A stretch of DNA of 64,000 nucleotides from Gymnogyps californianus (lineage: Eukaryota > Chordata > Aves > Accipitriformes > Cathartidae), in contig NC_059476.1 of the NCBI RefSeq assembly GCF_018139145.2, positions 14,749,001 to 14,813,000 of the forward strand, written 5' to 3'. Numbering within the stretch: position 1 is the stretch's first letter; every line of letters begins with the position of its first letter. The notes beneath the pieces are model-generated. The model did not search any database and was not told the origin of the DNA. It saw nothing but the letters and a program-made list of their open reading frames with translations. The translations under genes and the position numbers were made by a program. This document shows, one piece after another, positions 52,225 to 64,000 of the stretch.

Positions 52225-52365
52225 TGTTTACAGAGTTGGGGTCCCTTCCATGTTCCAGGACAAAATATTTTGTCCAAGGTCACACAGAAAGTCTAGGACA
52301 TAGCAGGGAAATGATGGCAGGTGTCAGACCACCATCCCACCTCCTGATTACTCTCCTTCACCACA
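52225..52365 (-). mobile_element. ancient MIR-like SINE, reverse orientation
   Basis: TTGTCCAAGGTCACACAGAA (52270-52289), followed by AGTCTAGGACATAGCAGGGAA and TGTCAGACCACCATCCC, matches the complement of the MIR core ('TTGCCCAAGGTCACACAGCnAGT...GCAGAGCnGGGA'). The 5' and 3' flanks are too diverged to place the ends exactly. Confidence 0.55.
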
Positions 52366-54059
52366 CTATTCACAATCCAACCACATGAAAAAACCTTCCT
52401 CTGCAACTGCACAGGCCAGACGCATCAGTGAAAGGAGTGGTTTTCCCTGGAGAAAGGCAGAGGGAGCTGCAAGATATTCCTTGTGCCAGCTTAGCTCACA
52501 CCATTAAGCTTTTCCCATACTATCTCATTCGTCCCTCACCTCACACTGACATCCCTTTTTATTTTTGTCCAATATTTTACTACCTTCTTACATACGTAAC
52601 TGCTAGGAAGGGCCCTCAGCATTTCTGTAACACCCACAGACTCTGAGGACCTAAAAACACACAGGACCACTTAGCTGTACTCAGCAAAAAGTCTTGCTGT
52701 ACCACGATGCTGGCTGTTACCCAGGGCTCTTCCCGCACACCTGGCAGCTCGGCTGTTTTTACGGTGGCTTTTCAGCAGCAGCACGGAGAGTCTCCTCAGA
52801 GCAAAGCAGCTCATGAAGTCAGTGACAGAAGCTGAGGCCACCTGGCCCAGAGCTGCGCCTAATGTCACAAAGGGGATTTTACCCAGGCTGTCCTTAAGAG
52901 GATTAGGGAATCATCTACTTGTAGAAAACAACAGTCACATCTGCTGCTCCAGCACAAGTCGCTCTTATCTGCTCTCACAAAGCTCATTTCTGCTCAGTCC
53001 AGACGACTTCTCATATTACAGGATCCTGCCACATAACGCAGATGCTCGCAAAGAACAGGGGGTTGGATACAGGTGGAGGGTGGGCACCAGATCAGGTGTA
53101 TTCCGAGCGCTCGGCAATTAGCTTCATCCATCACACAATACTTTAAGCAGCACCACTCAGAGCAAATAAACAAAAAGGCCTGATTTTCAGAGGCTGGATA
53201 TTCACAGCAGGCTGGGTATCACTGAGCAGTCAAACTCCTGAGGCTTCAGCGGGGATTTAAGAGGACTGTAGTGTGTTCAAAATTTGTGAAAATTTGACCA
53301 ATTATTTAGCGGTTTAAATGAGTTAAACCTTAAAGCTCAGCTCTCAAGAGATATTCCCAATATACTTCCTATATCAGAGACAGAAAAATCTTCATTGTGT
53401 CAGACATACAGAGGTATAAAATGGTACCAAACTGGTACATGTAAAAGGAAGAGGAAAGGAAAGCAAATTCACTAAGGCAAGACCTCAAGGAGCCTACTTT
53501 TCTTAGCTCCTTGAACACTAAGATACATGCAGCCCAGCCACCTTGATTTTTCCTCCTTTCCATTGGCAAGAGGTACGATCAGCAAGGTGTCTATATATTG
53601 CTTTTATGGATTTTACAAACAGGGGCTTTTTCACTTTTTAGATTTTATAACTGGAGTTGCAATTTAGATTTCGGCTATGGCTTCGTAAAAGAAATCCAGG
53701 ATTGCCCATTTGACCCCTAAGCAAATCAATCCTAATCCTATAATATAATACTCTTCCACAGGATTGAGCACCCTTTCACCCCCAAGGTGGTCCCACCAGG
53801 TCAGGATTAAACCACTGTACTCTTGCTCATCCCTCTGGTGCCACTGCAGTATACCTGTGCATGGATTAGCGATGACTTTCTCTGCCAGGACTCAGCCTGT
53901 GATCGTCAGTAGGACCGGCCTGGATCTACAGTGCATGCAGGGATGGATGCGAGGAAGCGGGGACAGAGTGAGCTGCGGCATGCAGAGGGCACAAGGCACG
54001 GCGAGGAGCTGGACCTGGTTGATGTTGTCTGACATCACCAAAACCTCCCGTGAAACAGG

Positions 54060-54730
54060 TTTCTCCTGCAGTAACCAGTCCTAGTGCTTATCTACCCTTA
54101 TCTCTAGAAGTTTTTTCCCAAATATTTGAATAAAATATTCCACCGAAGCTGGTTGCCCCTTCCCTGCTGCTGAAGGACAGGGGATTGCTCTGCGCTTTCT
54201 CACAGCCTTCTCCAAGGAAGACTTCACCTCCCTTCACCTCCTCAAAGGAAATTAATCCACTTCTTTCTACAGTTTTCTCATTGGAAACAGCTCCCTCTGC
54301 CTCATTGTTCTTGTTCATCTCCTCTGGGCTCTGTTAAGTGTTTCCACATCTTTCTCAAAGCGTGCTGGCCAAAACTGGGCATGTTATCCCAGCTCAGCCC
54401 CCGTCACTGAAGGGAACGACTGCCCCAGCCCAGCGCTGGGGCTTCTGCCAATTCCCCTGAGAACAAAATTTCATTCTTTTGCCGCAGAATTATACCACTT
54501 CTCACTGAGTTTCTTCTCACTAGATCCCTGTTGCACTAATATTTATCTGCACCCATGAATTCTTCTGTCCAAGAACAGCATTGTGCTGTTTTCTGTATTG
54601 AGTCGCATCTGCCAATTCTGCCAATTCCAAATTACTTCTCAAACTTTATCATCAAGATCATTTTGAGTTTCGAGTAAAGCGCTTCCAGGTCTGGTCCACT
54701 GGTATAACAGATACTGCACCTACCTTTCTG
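54060..54730 (-). mobile_element. old CR1/L3-type LINE fragment
   Basis: The + strand carries, in order, the complement of the 3' half of a CR1-family ORF2. CATCTCCTCTGGGCTCTGTT and TTCCACATCTTTCTCAAAG, then GCCAAAACTGGGCATGTTATCCCAGCT (54316-54395), equal the 'CCCAnAACTGGACACAGTACTCCAGCT' block. Further right TGCACTAATATTTATC, TTCTGTATTGAGT, and CATCAAGATCATTTTGAGTTTCGAGTAAAGCGCTTCCAGG (54650-54692) equal the 'GTCCAGATCATTTTGAAT...AAAGCACTTGC' block. All reading frames are broken. The spacing agrees with reptile-type CR1 consensus as I recall it; it is much older than the LTR. Confidence 0.72.
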
Positions 54731-56944
54731 CAGATTTCACTCAAATGAAATGATTCCCTTCAAACAACTGTATGAACTTAAGCCTTCCTCAGACATTAAG
54801 CCACTAAAAAACCCACATAGGCAGGCATTTTTCAGATAATATTCTTTCCAAATATAGCTATTGATACAGTTGTTAATGATCAGTTTTTAAGGTCACTTAA
54901 AATCAGTTTCCCAAAAAAATCATCTCATTGAAATCCCCAGCAGTCCATACCTCATATCTTTGTTTTAGAGCTTAGCTATTCAGGGCAAGACCAATATCAT
55001 AGGCAGATGGGTGCTGCAGGCACTTGATCGATTGAGAGATTTTTCTCAGGCCAATTCATTGCTTTTAAAGTGATTTATTGCACCTCAAATAAGAACAAAT
55101 ATTCCTTTAATGTCACTCTTGACACCAATTCTAAAGGCTGCTCTTAGCTGCTTTCCTAGATAACCACTAATGAAAAAGCAGCAGCCTCTCAGACTGGAGG
55201 GAGTCCAGGATCTCAGCAAAGTTTCATAAAGGAGTTAGGAATTGCTGGGCTAGGTTAAGTCATTGATCCAGTTAAAGGATTGAAGACATGGGCACATAAC
55301 CAGTTACTTAACTAATTACCCCCCAGCAAGTGAGCCACACTAATTGGTGATGTCCAAGCTCTGAGCCTGCTGAAATGTGCAGTAAAATGCTATAGCTTCC
55401 CTCATCATGGAGGTGACTCTATTCCTGAGGGAAGGTTTGTTAGCAATATTCATCTCAGAAGCATCACGGCATCAAGAGCCTGCCCTAAGTGGCATCTTAA
55501 TTATCACACAAAGGATAATCAATACAGAGAGATTGTGACAAGCAGGCTACTTCACCAAATAACTTGAATATTTTAAGACTCTCCAGGAGAAGAGGCAAAA
55601 CATAAAGGAGCTTACTGGCTACTTCTTCTTACCAGCTATTTCAGAGCTACCCTGATGCTGTCAGACGCAGCACTGTTTTTTGCACTCCTGGTGCAGCAGT
55701 GAGGAAAGCACAAGCCGAGTGCTTGGCTCCTCAAACCCACAGTGAGGATCTCGGATGCTGTCAGCTTGGGAAGTCATTTGGGGAGAAGACAGAGCAAATA
55801 CTTTTGCAGGAGAGGTTTCAGTAAGGACAGTGGGGAGGGTCCCACTGGGGATGGGTGCCTGGCTGGCAGCTGCTTTGGGAACGCAGAGCCATAGCAGCGA
55901 GCGCCTGACCCAGCAATGCCATCAGCAATGAGCTCCTACCCGCGTCTCTTAAGACCTCAGTGTTTAATTGAAGCTAAGCTGTAATTTGAACGTTCACCTT
56001 CCAAGATCTCCAGCAAGGGGAGAAATGCCACATCAGATCTCATCTTCACACAGAAAGAAGAGTTAAAGAACAAAAATAGTAGCAGCCAGGTGCTCCAGTT
56101 CCTCAACTTGATTGCATTTGGCATGTGAAATATAGTAAGTTCAAAACAGTAATTACAGAATAATGCATATGATAAAAAGACCCAACTCATGAAAATGAAA
56201 GCAATTACAAGCAAAATTAGCTGGGAAAGAGAATTAATGGAAAAATATGACTGATGATGGAGATATTTTACCAGATGTCAGAAAACTGACAATTATAGAA
56301 AAAAAGTCTGCTCAGAAAAAAAAGAGACTTGTTTCATAAAATAAATCAGCTTAAAATCCAAAATTATATGAAAAAGTGGGTGAAAGGAATTTGATAGAAT
56401 TATTAAATAATTTAATAGTCAGGAATTGTTTTAAAAGCTGATTGAGAATAGTGCACATTCCATCAGTCAAGTCCATTAATAGATGTAAGCAGCTCAGCTG
56501 ACAGGAAGAAACCAGCAGCCGCAAGGATATTCACGATGTTTTCCAGTAATTACACTCTACGGAACAGATGCCTCTGTGTTTAGGAGGAAGTTAGCCGAGG
56601 TATCCATATGATCACTTGATGGACAGATGCACGTCCAGTCACATCACCCAAAGAGGGCCACAGAGCATTAAGTGAAATGAGAGAACACACTAATTAGGAA
56701 ATGTAATCACTAGGAAGAATTAATAAATAAGCGAGAGGTGCTGGGAAGGCTGGCAGAAAACAGCAGAGGGAGAGCAGACTCCAAGGATACAAACTTGGTA
56801 CACCCTGAAGAAAATAGCCCCTAATAAATAAATTCCATGGGGAAGGGAAACCTGCCCATTTGAAGAATATTAACAAGCACTAAAGAAAAGTAAATTTGAT
56901 ATAGGTGTGAAAGAGGCCAGCATGAAAAACTGAGTCATTGCAGA

Positions 56945-57017
56945 GGACTGGGATGATTATATGATTATTTGGATGATTACAGTCTCTATGATCACGTATG
57001 ATATATGATGATTACAC
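56945..57017 (+). repeat. imperfect ATGATTA-type microsatellite
   Basis: Repeated GATGATTA, ATATGATTATTT, GGATGATTACA, GATCACGTATGATATATGATGATTACA units. The copies are irregular, so it looks like an old decaying simple repeat. Confidence 0.6.
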
Positions 57018-57359
57018 CTGAAATACTGTATGCTTAATACAGCAATTTCCAGTCCAGTCCATTCTGAATGAGTGGAAGATCTGCAAGAACATTTATTTAA
57101 TAAGTAGAATTATTTCTGAAGTCAATTAAGGCAGGCTAAATCTATATCATCCAGCTAACGATCTCCCACCCAACATAAAGTCCTGTTGGGTCACGCATCA
57201 TATTTCAGATTCCACAGTCCCAGGATTAAAGACAGATATTTTCCAATATGGTGAATATTTTAGCTTTTCACTGGGCTTTGCTCTTGAAAATTACAGAAAC
57301 ACTTGTTAGAAAACATCATTGCTACAATTTGAATTCACAAGCCATTAAGCTGAAGCACT

Positions 57360-57600
57360 GTTCTCTGGCTGCACTCTAATTGCCATGCAGAAAACATTTC
57401 AGGGTGCAGATTTAAATATTAACAGCCTTTTAAAGTGTATTCAAACAGTAAAATATTTACAAGCAAGCAATGATTTTAAAGTGTATTACACAACATTAAA
57501 AGACAAAATTCAGAGCCCTGTTAGAGAGAGGTGCCTGCCGCAGGGGGAAACTCAGCTTCTGCTAGTAAGCAGTAACTTCGCTTTATCTCCTTTTTAAGGT
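57360..57600. promoter_or_regulatory. candidate non-coding conserved-type element
   Basis: An AT-rich, repeat-free stretch with CTAATTGCCATGCAG, AAATATTAACAGC and two near-identical TTTTAAAGTGTATT copies (about 57428 and 57473). It resembles vertebrate conserved non-coding sequence in composition only. Confidence 0.22.
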
Positions 57601-58313
57601 TTAATGTAATGAACACAGTGCCAACCAAATGTGCCATGTTAACTGAGCAACACCAACTATTCACAGATCGGCTTAAAACACCTTTACCTTGAATGCAGAT
57701 ATACTGAGATAGATACCCAAAAGAAGCTCTTCTCCTCAATGTCTGTACAAACTTCCCACTATTCACCCATCCTGTATAACCCACCCTTGATCAAAAGAGA
57801 AGAGCTCTGGGATGAAATGTAACAGATCACTTCTCTGCCTTTTAAATGAACACCTGCTATCCTGAACCTACAACACAACTTGAGGCCACCTGTGTAAGCT
57901 CCAGAGACACATCCACTAGGAAGCTGTTGGGAACACAAACTCCTTTCACAGACTATGAGCGTTCTCCACTTGGTCACGATGGAGTTCAGTGTTAAGCACT
58001 GACTATATCTCAGCATCTGCCATTACTCTGAAGAATAGGCAGCAAATGAGAACAAGTGACAATGGCTACTTGTATGCTTAATTTTCAGTGAAAATGACAG
58101 CAATTGCTGTGCGTTAGCTCAAAAGGATAAAAATACGTACAAGAATGGGAACCAACTGCAGATAGTCAGACCACTGCCTGCTGCAGCCATCAGATAATCA
58201 TAGAAGTAGGAAACAAGAGAGGAAAAAAAAGCCTATAGCAAAGCCATACCAGTCACTGAAGAGAGAAAAGTGCTGCAAAGTATCTGTATTACATAAGAAT
58301 CAACAGAAGTAAA

Positions 58314-58353
58314 TCCTGTATCAGAAAGGCTCCTCCTGTATCAGAAAGGCATC
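58314..58353 (+). repeat. 20-bp tandem duplication
   Basis: TCCTGTATCAGAAAGGCTCC (58314-58333) and TCCTGTATCAGAAAGGCATC (58334-58353) differ at two bases near the end. A recent local slippage or repair event is likely. Confidence 0.9.
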
Positions 58354-59520
58354 CTATTTCTGTAGGGAAGCAAACACACTGGGCTTAAATTAGCAATACA
58401 TGAAGTTTAGGAGAAAGTTTCTTCCCCACTAATTTTTGGTTGGGAAAGATGTCCAGTGGAGCTTATGGCCCAGACGTCCAATAATTACACAGACAAAAAA
58501 CAAAACCAGGCAGCACACACCCACATTACCCACAAGGATCTAGAATTAATTAGGACAGCACACATTTTCCTTATATTTAGTGGAATGTGGAAATGAAACA
58601 TTTTGATCTGATTACAAAAATTAGTGATGTCTACCTAGCAAATCCCTTCTTCCCTGCAAAGAAAGAACTTTACAGCTGAGCCCTGTCCTGGCTGAATGCA
58701 GTGACAAGATTTCCACTGATTTGTACGAGACCAGGAGTGGATCTTCCCACGCTGTGGGTCTGGAGCGGAGAAGCCCAAGCAGAGCATGGACTGCTCTTTC
58801 AACATAGCATGAGCAACACAACTTTAGCAAAAACTCCCCAGTATATCTACAGCATTGGCATGAACCATGTTTCTAGAGGGACCTTGGACTTGTGTATCTC
58901 TCAAGCAATGCAACAGCTGTTAGATTTGGCACTGCTGAGTTTTACTACTATGTGGCAGCAGTGCTGTGTGCTGAACTTGGGTGAACAAGAAGAGGTCATG
59001 AGAGCTTGCACAGGTTGGGAAAAGAGAGAAACCTGCAAGTGTGGTCAGCAGGGACTGGGGAAGGAGAACATCCCACAGGAACAGGGATGATTGATGGGTT
59101 ACAAGGGCAGCTGAACACGGCAGCCAGCAAGACCTGGGGATGGCAGACAGCCAGCATCCAGCCATCCTTCCCTGCAGCACTCCACATTTATTTTCTTTAG
59201 AGATTCCCCGCGCAGCTTTCGAGGCTTTTAAGATTCATTAGCCTATCCAGAACTGGCACCGAATTTCCTGGGCTTTCTGCAAACCTGTTGCAGCTGGTCA
59301 GGAGTCTGTGATAACCCCTGCACCGAGACTGCCTGTGGATGCAGCACGTACCCAGGGGAAAGAGGGTATCCCTGCAGTTGCAATTTACACTTATACACTG
59401 GATGCCCTGTGCCCACAGCACAATGCTTTCTGCACATCAATGGAGCAATTATCCAGGTGTCCAAAAAACGTATGTTCTTGTCTTCTTTTACCTTCTGCCC
59501 TTTCCTTCCCTTGCCTTCAG

Positions 59521-59662
59521 CCTGGTTGTCTCATGGTTAAATGTGAGCATTGAAGAAGACCTTAACAACACACACCTGTATATCAGCACCACCACGGAGC
59601 CCACAGAGTCCATCCTGCATCTCACTGTGCGCTCCTCTCCTGCCACTCAATGAGCGCAATAG
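59521..59662 (+). other. exon-like segment with strong splice signals, function unknown
   Basis: A 40-bp pyrimidine tract (about 59478-59517) leads into CCTTCAG at 59520, an excellent + strand acceptor, and AATAG|GTAAAC at 59662/59663 is a good donor. One frame is open across the first 130 bp (43 codons, including WLNVSIEEDLNN) and then meets TGA at 59651; the other two frames stop early. It could be an exon of an unrecognised + strand non-coding or short coding transcript, or a chance pairing of signals. I recognise no protein family. Confidence 0.2.
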
Positions 59663-62600
59663 GTAAACGTAAAACAGGAGTACACATAATAATTTTTCTT
59701 CTGCTTTATGAACTCTAACCAGTTTAAATACAATTGCAGTGTCTTGGATTATTCTTCTGTTTATACTGTGCTGGCGTGTCCCAGCATAGAAATTAAACAA
59801 TTAATGATAAAACAAATGAAGCCAGTCCTAGCCAGGGAATAAACACCTTCTGGGTGCTGGTCAAAAACACAGTATTTGTGCACCTAAAACACATGTCCCT
59901 GACTGTTAGATGTGCTGTGATTGTGCAGCTCCCATTATCTTTCAGCAGAGGACCAAGAGCTCAGAGCCCTTGATAGTCGGGTCTCCAGTCACCCCCTTGG
60001 CTGTCCAACTTATGTACCTACAACATTTAAGTTTTCTGGATAGAGTGAACAATGTATTCACTTGCTCAAAATCTGTGTGCTGCAGCCTAATTTCAACCTT
60101 GTTTATGCAAAACCAAATCAGGATTACTCCAGAGAATTCAATGGCATTTTAGGCAGGCATCAGAGTCAGGCACCCACTGAGCAAGGAGGTTTCACGAAAT
60201 GGAGACAGCTCAGGAGGATGTCACTGCCCCGCTGCTTGGCTTAGACAAGGCAGCATCACGCAAGTGATGCTACAGGTCACAGCAAGAGAGGAAAAGCAGG
60301 CAGCATGATGGGCCGTATGCAAGCAAGGTGCAGAGCAGCTCCCAAGTGATATCTATTTCAGTGAGCAGCAGCAGCAAGAAACATCACTCCCCCCGCAGCG
60401 GGCAGCACTGCATCGGGCTGATGCCCGGTGCTTTGGGGCCAATCTGCTCCAGCTCTGTTCTGACCTCCGCAACCTCCTCATCAGCCCCATCTGCTCCAAA
60501 GAGTTGACAAGATCCCTTACAGTAGCACAGCACAAAATTCGTCACCTCCAAGTCTTCAGCTGTTGGAGTTTGCATAAAGAAAATGCCGAGATGCCCAGCT
60601 CTGCACTGGAAGTGGGATTTGCATGCCTATGAGGATCTCATCAACAGATAGTGATATATCTGAGCACAGTTTTGTGGAGATGTACCAAGCATTTCTACAA
60701 CTGAGGAAGCACTTGAGAGGACAAGCAGTGGAGCACACAAACATCCATTTTGTGAATGCAGATACATCTTTTTTTATGTATGTGCAATTTGCTTTCCTGC
60801 ATATACTAACAGAGAGAACAAGGACAGAGAGCCCAGCAGGCATGAGGGATCCTGAAACCCTAGCAAGTGGGCAGCGTCAAATATTTAGGAGGGTACCTTC
60901 TGGACTGAGAGGCAAGAAGTCTGCCTGCAACCTTGACCTGCATGAGATGCTGATATACTGACTGTGTCTTCTAGTAAATAACAGGAAGCCAGGTACATGG
61001 GTATCTGCAGGATGTTCAAAGTCCTAACAGTAGACTAGGACCTTTATATACTGAAAAGCCTTTGTTTGTTGAAGGTGGGAAGGAATTGGTTCTTTTTGTG
61101 AGGCTTCACCAGTCTCATGATAGTGTCATAGTGTTTCCAAAAAATCTTCTTTCTTTTGGCAGGGGAGATATAAACCCAAAGATACTTGAGCAGGATAGGT
61201 CCTTCAGCTTTCTTGTAGGAGAGATGATGACAGCCTGGGAACCTGCACAGCCTGACTCTGTCTGTGCGCCATTCACCTGGGGGATGCTGCATACCCCTAC
61301 CCGCGGTGCTGCTGCTGTGCACCACTCCAGAAGCAGTGCTACATTGGGAGGAATACAAAGTGAAATATTTTTGCAAATATGTGAAATCTACCGAGGCTTC
61401 TAATGAAGGAAGATTTGGAAATCTGTTAAACACTGATAAAAATGATGAAATAGTTCATAATACTTTATTATCTCCTGCAAAAAAAAAAAGGCTTGTTACT
61501 CTACTGAAAAAAAAAGGAGAAAAGCTTGTATTAGCACTCCAATAGGCAGTGTTAGAGAACACCACAGCACTCAAGAAAAGTCACCCAATTGCAGGCTTTA
61601 CAATGAAAACTTGCCCTGAAGAATAACAGTAATTGTGCTTGCTAGAATCATAAAATCTGTCAGGTAAAGCCATCATATGATAAACTAGACATAAAAGCAT
61701 TATTCAGGCAAAGCTGGGTTCATTTACTGTTATATGCAATATAGCTTCCCATTTGCACTGAGCTACTTTAGAAGCGGCTGTCCAGCCATAGCTCTACAGT
61801 TTACACGACAGCTACGCTGACTCCTTCCCATTCACTTAGGGCTGGGTTGCAAAACCTTTGGTCATGATGTTTACATGACTCGGCCCATTAACGTGATGGG
61901 GGCAGCTTGCTGCACAGATACGTAATACGCCATCTAATGAGCTGTACAGAATCTGGCCCTCACGGTTATATGCTCAGTTCTTGATAACAACACAGCTCTC
62001 CGAATACTCTGGAAAGCAACACCACAACGCACCCTCCCCTGTAGATGCAGTAGTATCTTGGAAGACCAGGAGTCTTGAGAGGACTCTGATGGAAGGAGGC
62101 TGGAAATTATATTAAAAGCATTTAACCCTTCCCACCACATATTGAACACCCATGCCACAGAAACTGTTCTATGACTGGGGAATGCTTATGCTCTTCACAC
62201 CCCAGCAATGCCACTTTTAATAGATCCAACATCCTCAAAGGGTGTTTATTATCTATCCAGTCACTAACCATACTGCTTCTTCATGGGGAGAGCAAAACAT
62301 CATGGCCAGAAATACATTGTACTCTCCTGGACCCGAACGGGGCACTTGCTCCTGGGTACCTGGAACCAGCAGAGCAGGGAACATGCAACACAGCTCCATC
62401 AAACACGAGACCAGCCTTTTCCAACTGAGATCTTGCACACCAAACAAGATGGAGCTTACAGACAGTAACGTGCAAAGCTGCATGCTAACCCGAGCAGCTG
62501 CGAAACACTCTCTATCTGATTCAGTTCAGATTCACCTCCTGAAGGCCCCAGGGCTCCTAGGAGATAACACGTCTCATGGAAGGGTAACACTAGAGAGCTG

Positions 62601-62929
62601 AGCTCAGCTCTGCACGTCGATGCATTGCTAAATCCCTGAGCACTATATATATGGTAGATATCACACTCAATATCATGCTCCGAGAATGTATCCTCACTGC
62701 AGCACTGGCTGTTTTCTAGTCAGAGTTGCTTTTCTGAAGTCACTTTTACATACCAAAAACATTTTTTGTGTATGATTCAGAAACATGCTATAGTAATAGA
62801 GGGGAGACAGGGAGTCTGCCCAGCTCTGTTCAGTTTTATCTCTACCAGCTGCTGTACAAAGCACAAGCAATTCAGGAATCATGGCAAAAACATTTTTCTA
62901 AATGGTCCTATGGTCTATTGAGAGGGACG

Positions 62930-63110
62930 GAAGTTTATTACCATTAATGACTCACTCCCCGCTGAAGCTTTTTCCTGGACGAACTGTGTTCTGCGCTATT
63001 ATGTTCCAGTAACAATGAATTAATAATAGGCGAGGGAATTCATAGTTCGCCTCACAAAAATGTAACCATAGCAAGAAAAATATGGAATATGCTATAGAGA
63101 TTAAGTGAAA
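62930..63110. promoter_or_regulatory. candidate enhancer-like non-coding element
   Basis: The stretch includes TTTATTACCATTAATGACTCA, CAATGAATTAATAATAGGCG and AATTCATAGTTCGCC. It is rich in TAAT cores and has an AP-1-like TGACTCA at about 62948. It has no repeat or ORF. The regulatory role and conservation are inferred from appearance. Confidence 0.28.
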
Positions 63111-63364
63111 TATTTCATTCCTCTCCCTCCGATGTGCAAGAATTATAGCCCTTCATAACAAATTTCAGTCTTTCTTTATCACAAGACATGCACGAACACG
63201 AAGTATTGAAAAGGAATTGTGTTTATACCAAATGTAACTTAAAAAACCATTTCTTCTTCTGTCAGTTCCTGTAGTAAGTGCAGAAAATTTGCTTCCCCCA
63301 ACACAGCCAAAAAGTCAGAAGAGATCTTAAGATACCTGCAATCAATTCCTGACCCTACTAACCT

Positions 63365-63475
63365 TCTTCTATGATCCCTGACAAATCATTTCACCTCCCT
63401 CTGCCTCTTCCCCAACCTGTAAGTTAGGAACAACGCTTTCACCTCAGCAGAAAGCTGTGAAAATAGCCTCTGTTA
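63365..63475 (+). mobile_element. ancient MIR-like SINE fragment
   Basis: GATCCCTGACAAATCATTTCACCTCCCTCTGCCTCTTCCCCAACCTGTAAGTTAGGA (63373-63429) matches the MIR core 'TGACnTTGGGCAAnTCATTTnACCTCTCTGTGCCTCAGTTTCCnCATCTGTAAAATnGGA' in order and spacing. The 5' end and the tail are too diverged to delimit. Confidence 0.6.
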
Positions 63476-64000
63476 ATGATTTTTAGGGCCACATTTAGCT
63501 ATAGGGAGGCAGGAAATGCCATCTTAAACCCAACAGCACCAATTAATTAGCCAGATTGCTCTGCGGAGTAAGAAGTTGACTTCACCTTTGCATTAAAAAC
63601 CAGGTTCATTCTCCTGGTTCCTATGCCATTGGCTGTCTTTGAATTTCATGCTATACATATTGGATTTCCACACCATCATGCTAGAAGCTTTTGGTTTTTT
63701 TCAACTATACAGCAATGTGGGGAGCTCTGCAGAGTATTTCCCAATTTGTAAAAATAGAACCTACTTTAACACCTGGCTCATACTGGAAAATACATAGTTT
63801 CATACTACACTAGCAAGGAACTTCTGTTCACAGAAGAAAAAAAAAAAAGACAGACAGACTTTTAAATCTGGAAAAGATACTTTGAGCTTCATGCCCATCC
63901 ACATCTAAGTCTATCAAAACAAGGCTTCCCCCAAAACTGACTCAATCCTAAGCTCTAACAGCATTTTGTCTCTTCTATCTATATTGTTCATCCCTCTTAT

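Larger units (their letters stand above)
28317..64000. other. sequence upstream of the NEURL1 short promoter, no exon recognised
   Basis: About 35.7 kb to the right of the first coding exon. It could be intergenic, or the first intron of the longer NEURL1 isoform whose MGNNFSS exon lies further upstream in mammals. I looked for that exon on the minus strand and did not find it. Nor do I see the CALHM genes that neighbour NEURL1 upstream in mammals. A GC-rich shoulder at 29.65-30.2 kb has moderate CpG. The rest is AT-rich non-coding DNA with the old repeats listed separately. Confidence 0.6.

Noticed and set aside
58185..58215. AATCATAGAAGTAGG, resembling the CR1 3' terminal repeat complement
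   Set aside because: Young CR1 elements show repeated ATTCTATG units and a conserved preceding block; neither is present.
59243..59464. Cysteine-rich plus-strand reading (CDNPC...CGCS...CSC) resembling an EGF-like exon
   Set aside because: The cysteine spacing does not fit EGF or another family I can name, and splice sites on both sides are weak.
1..64000. CRISPR arrays, operons, prophage or bacterial-type systems
   Set aside because: Intron-exon structure, CpG island, LTR and LINE/SINE relics show vertebrate nuclear DNA; no regularly spaced repeats are seen.

Overview
The window looks like a piece of a bird chromosome, and most of it is intron or upstream non-coding DNA of one gene, NEURL1 (neuralized E3 ubiquitin ligase 1), on the minus strand. 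The bird assignment is an inference. It rests on low repeat density, a long ERVL-like solo LTR of a kind I know from neoavian genomes, and CR1 and CORE-SINE relics instead of primate or rodent repeats. Nearly all open reading frames are short chance ORFs.

Layout, read in gene order (minus strand, so right to left). From 64.0 to about 28.7 kb there is upstream sequence: no coding exon is recognised, and it holds degraded CR1 and MIR-like elements, low-complexity tracts and some AT-rich stretches that look like regulatory DNA. From about 28.71 to 27.99 kb there is a CpG island. It contains a first coding exon (28316-28283) of 11 codons plus one base, starting MGGQVTR, with a strong Kozak context, an N-myristoylation motif and a GTAAGG donor. 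An intron of 24,678 bp follows. Exon 2 (3604-3363) has an exact CTTTCAG acceptor and GTGAGT donor. Its 80 codons contain the cysteine/histidine-rich linker and the start of the first neuralized homology repeat, and they match vertebrate NEURL1 closely. The two exons join in phase (G|AT gives Asp). The next exon, carrying the rest of NHR1, is not seen in 1-3362 and should lie to the left of the window.

The intron contains one clear mobile element: a solo LTR of about 1.15 kb at 7016-8161, in the + orientation (antisense to NEURL1), with TG...CA ends and 4/5-matching flanking repeats. Older relics are a CR1/L3-type fragment at about 54.1-54.7 kb, a second weaker one at about 31.1 kb, and MIR-like SINE relics at about 48.1, 52.3 and 63.4 kb.

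I found no convincing new biological system. The most useful points are the NEURL1 alternative N-terminal exon with its CpG-island promoter, the absence of the other known NEURL1 first exon, the LTR with its internal 45-bp repeats, and a few candidate enhancers and small symmetrical sequences.
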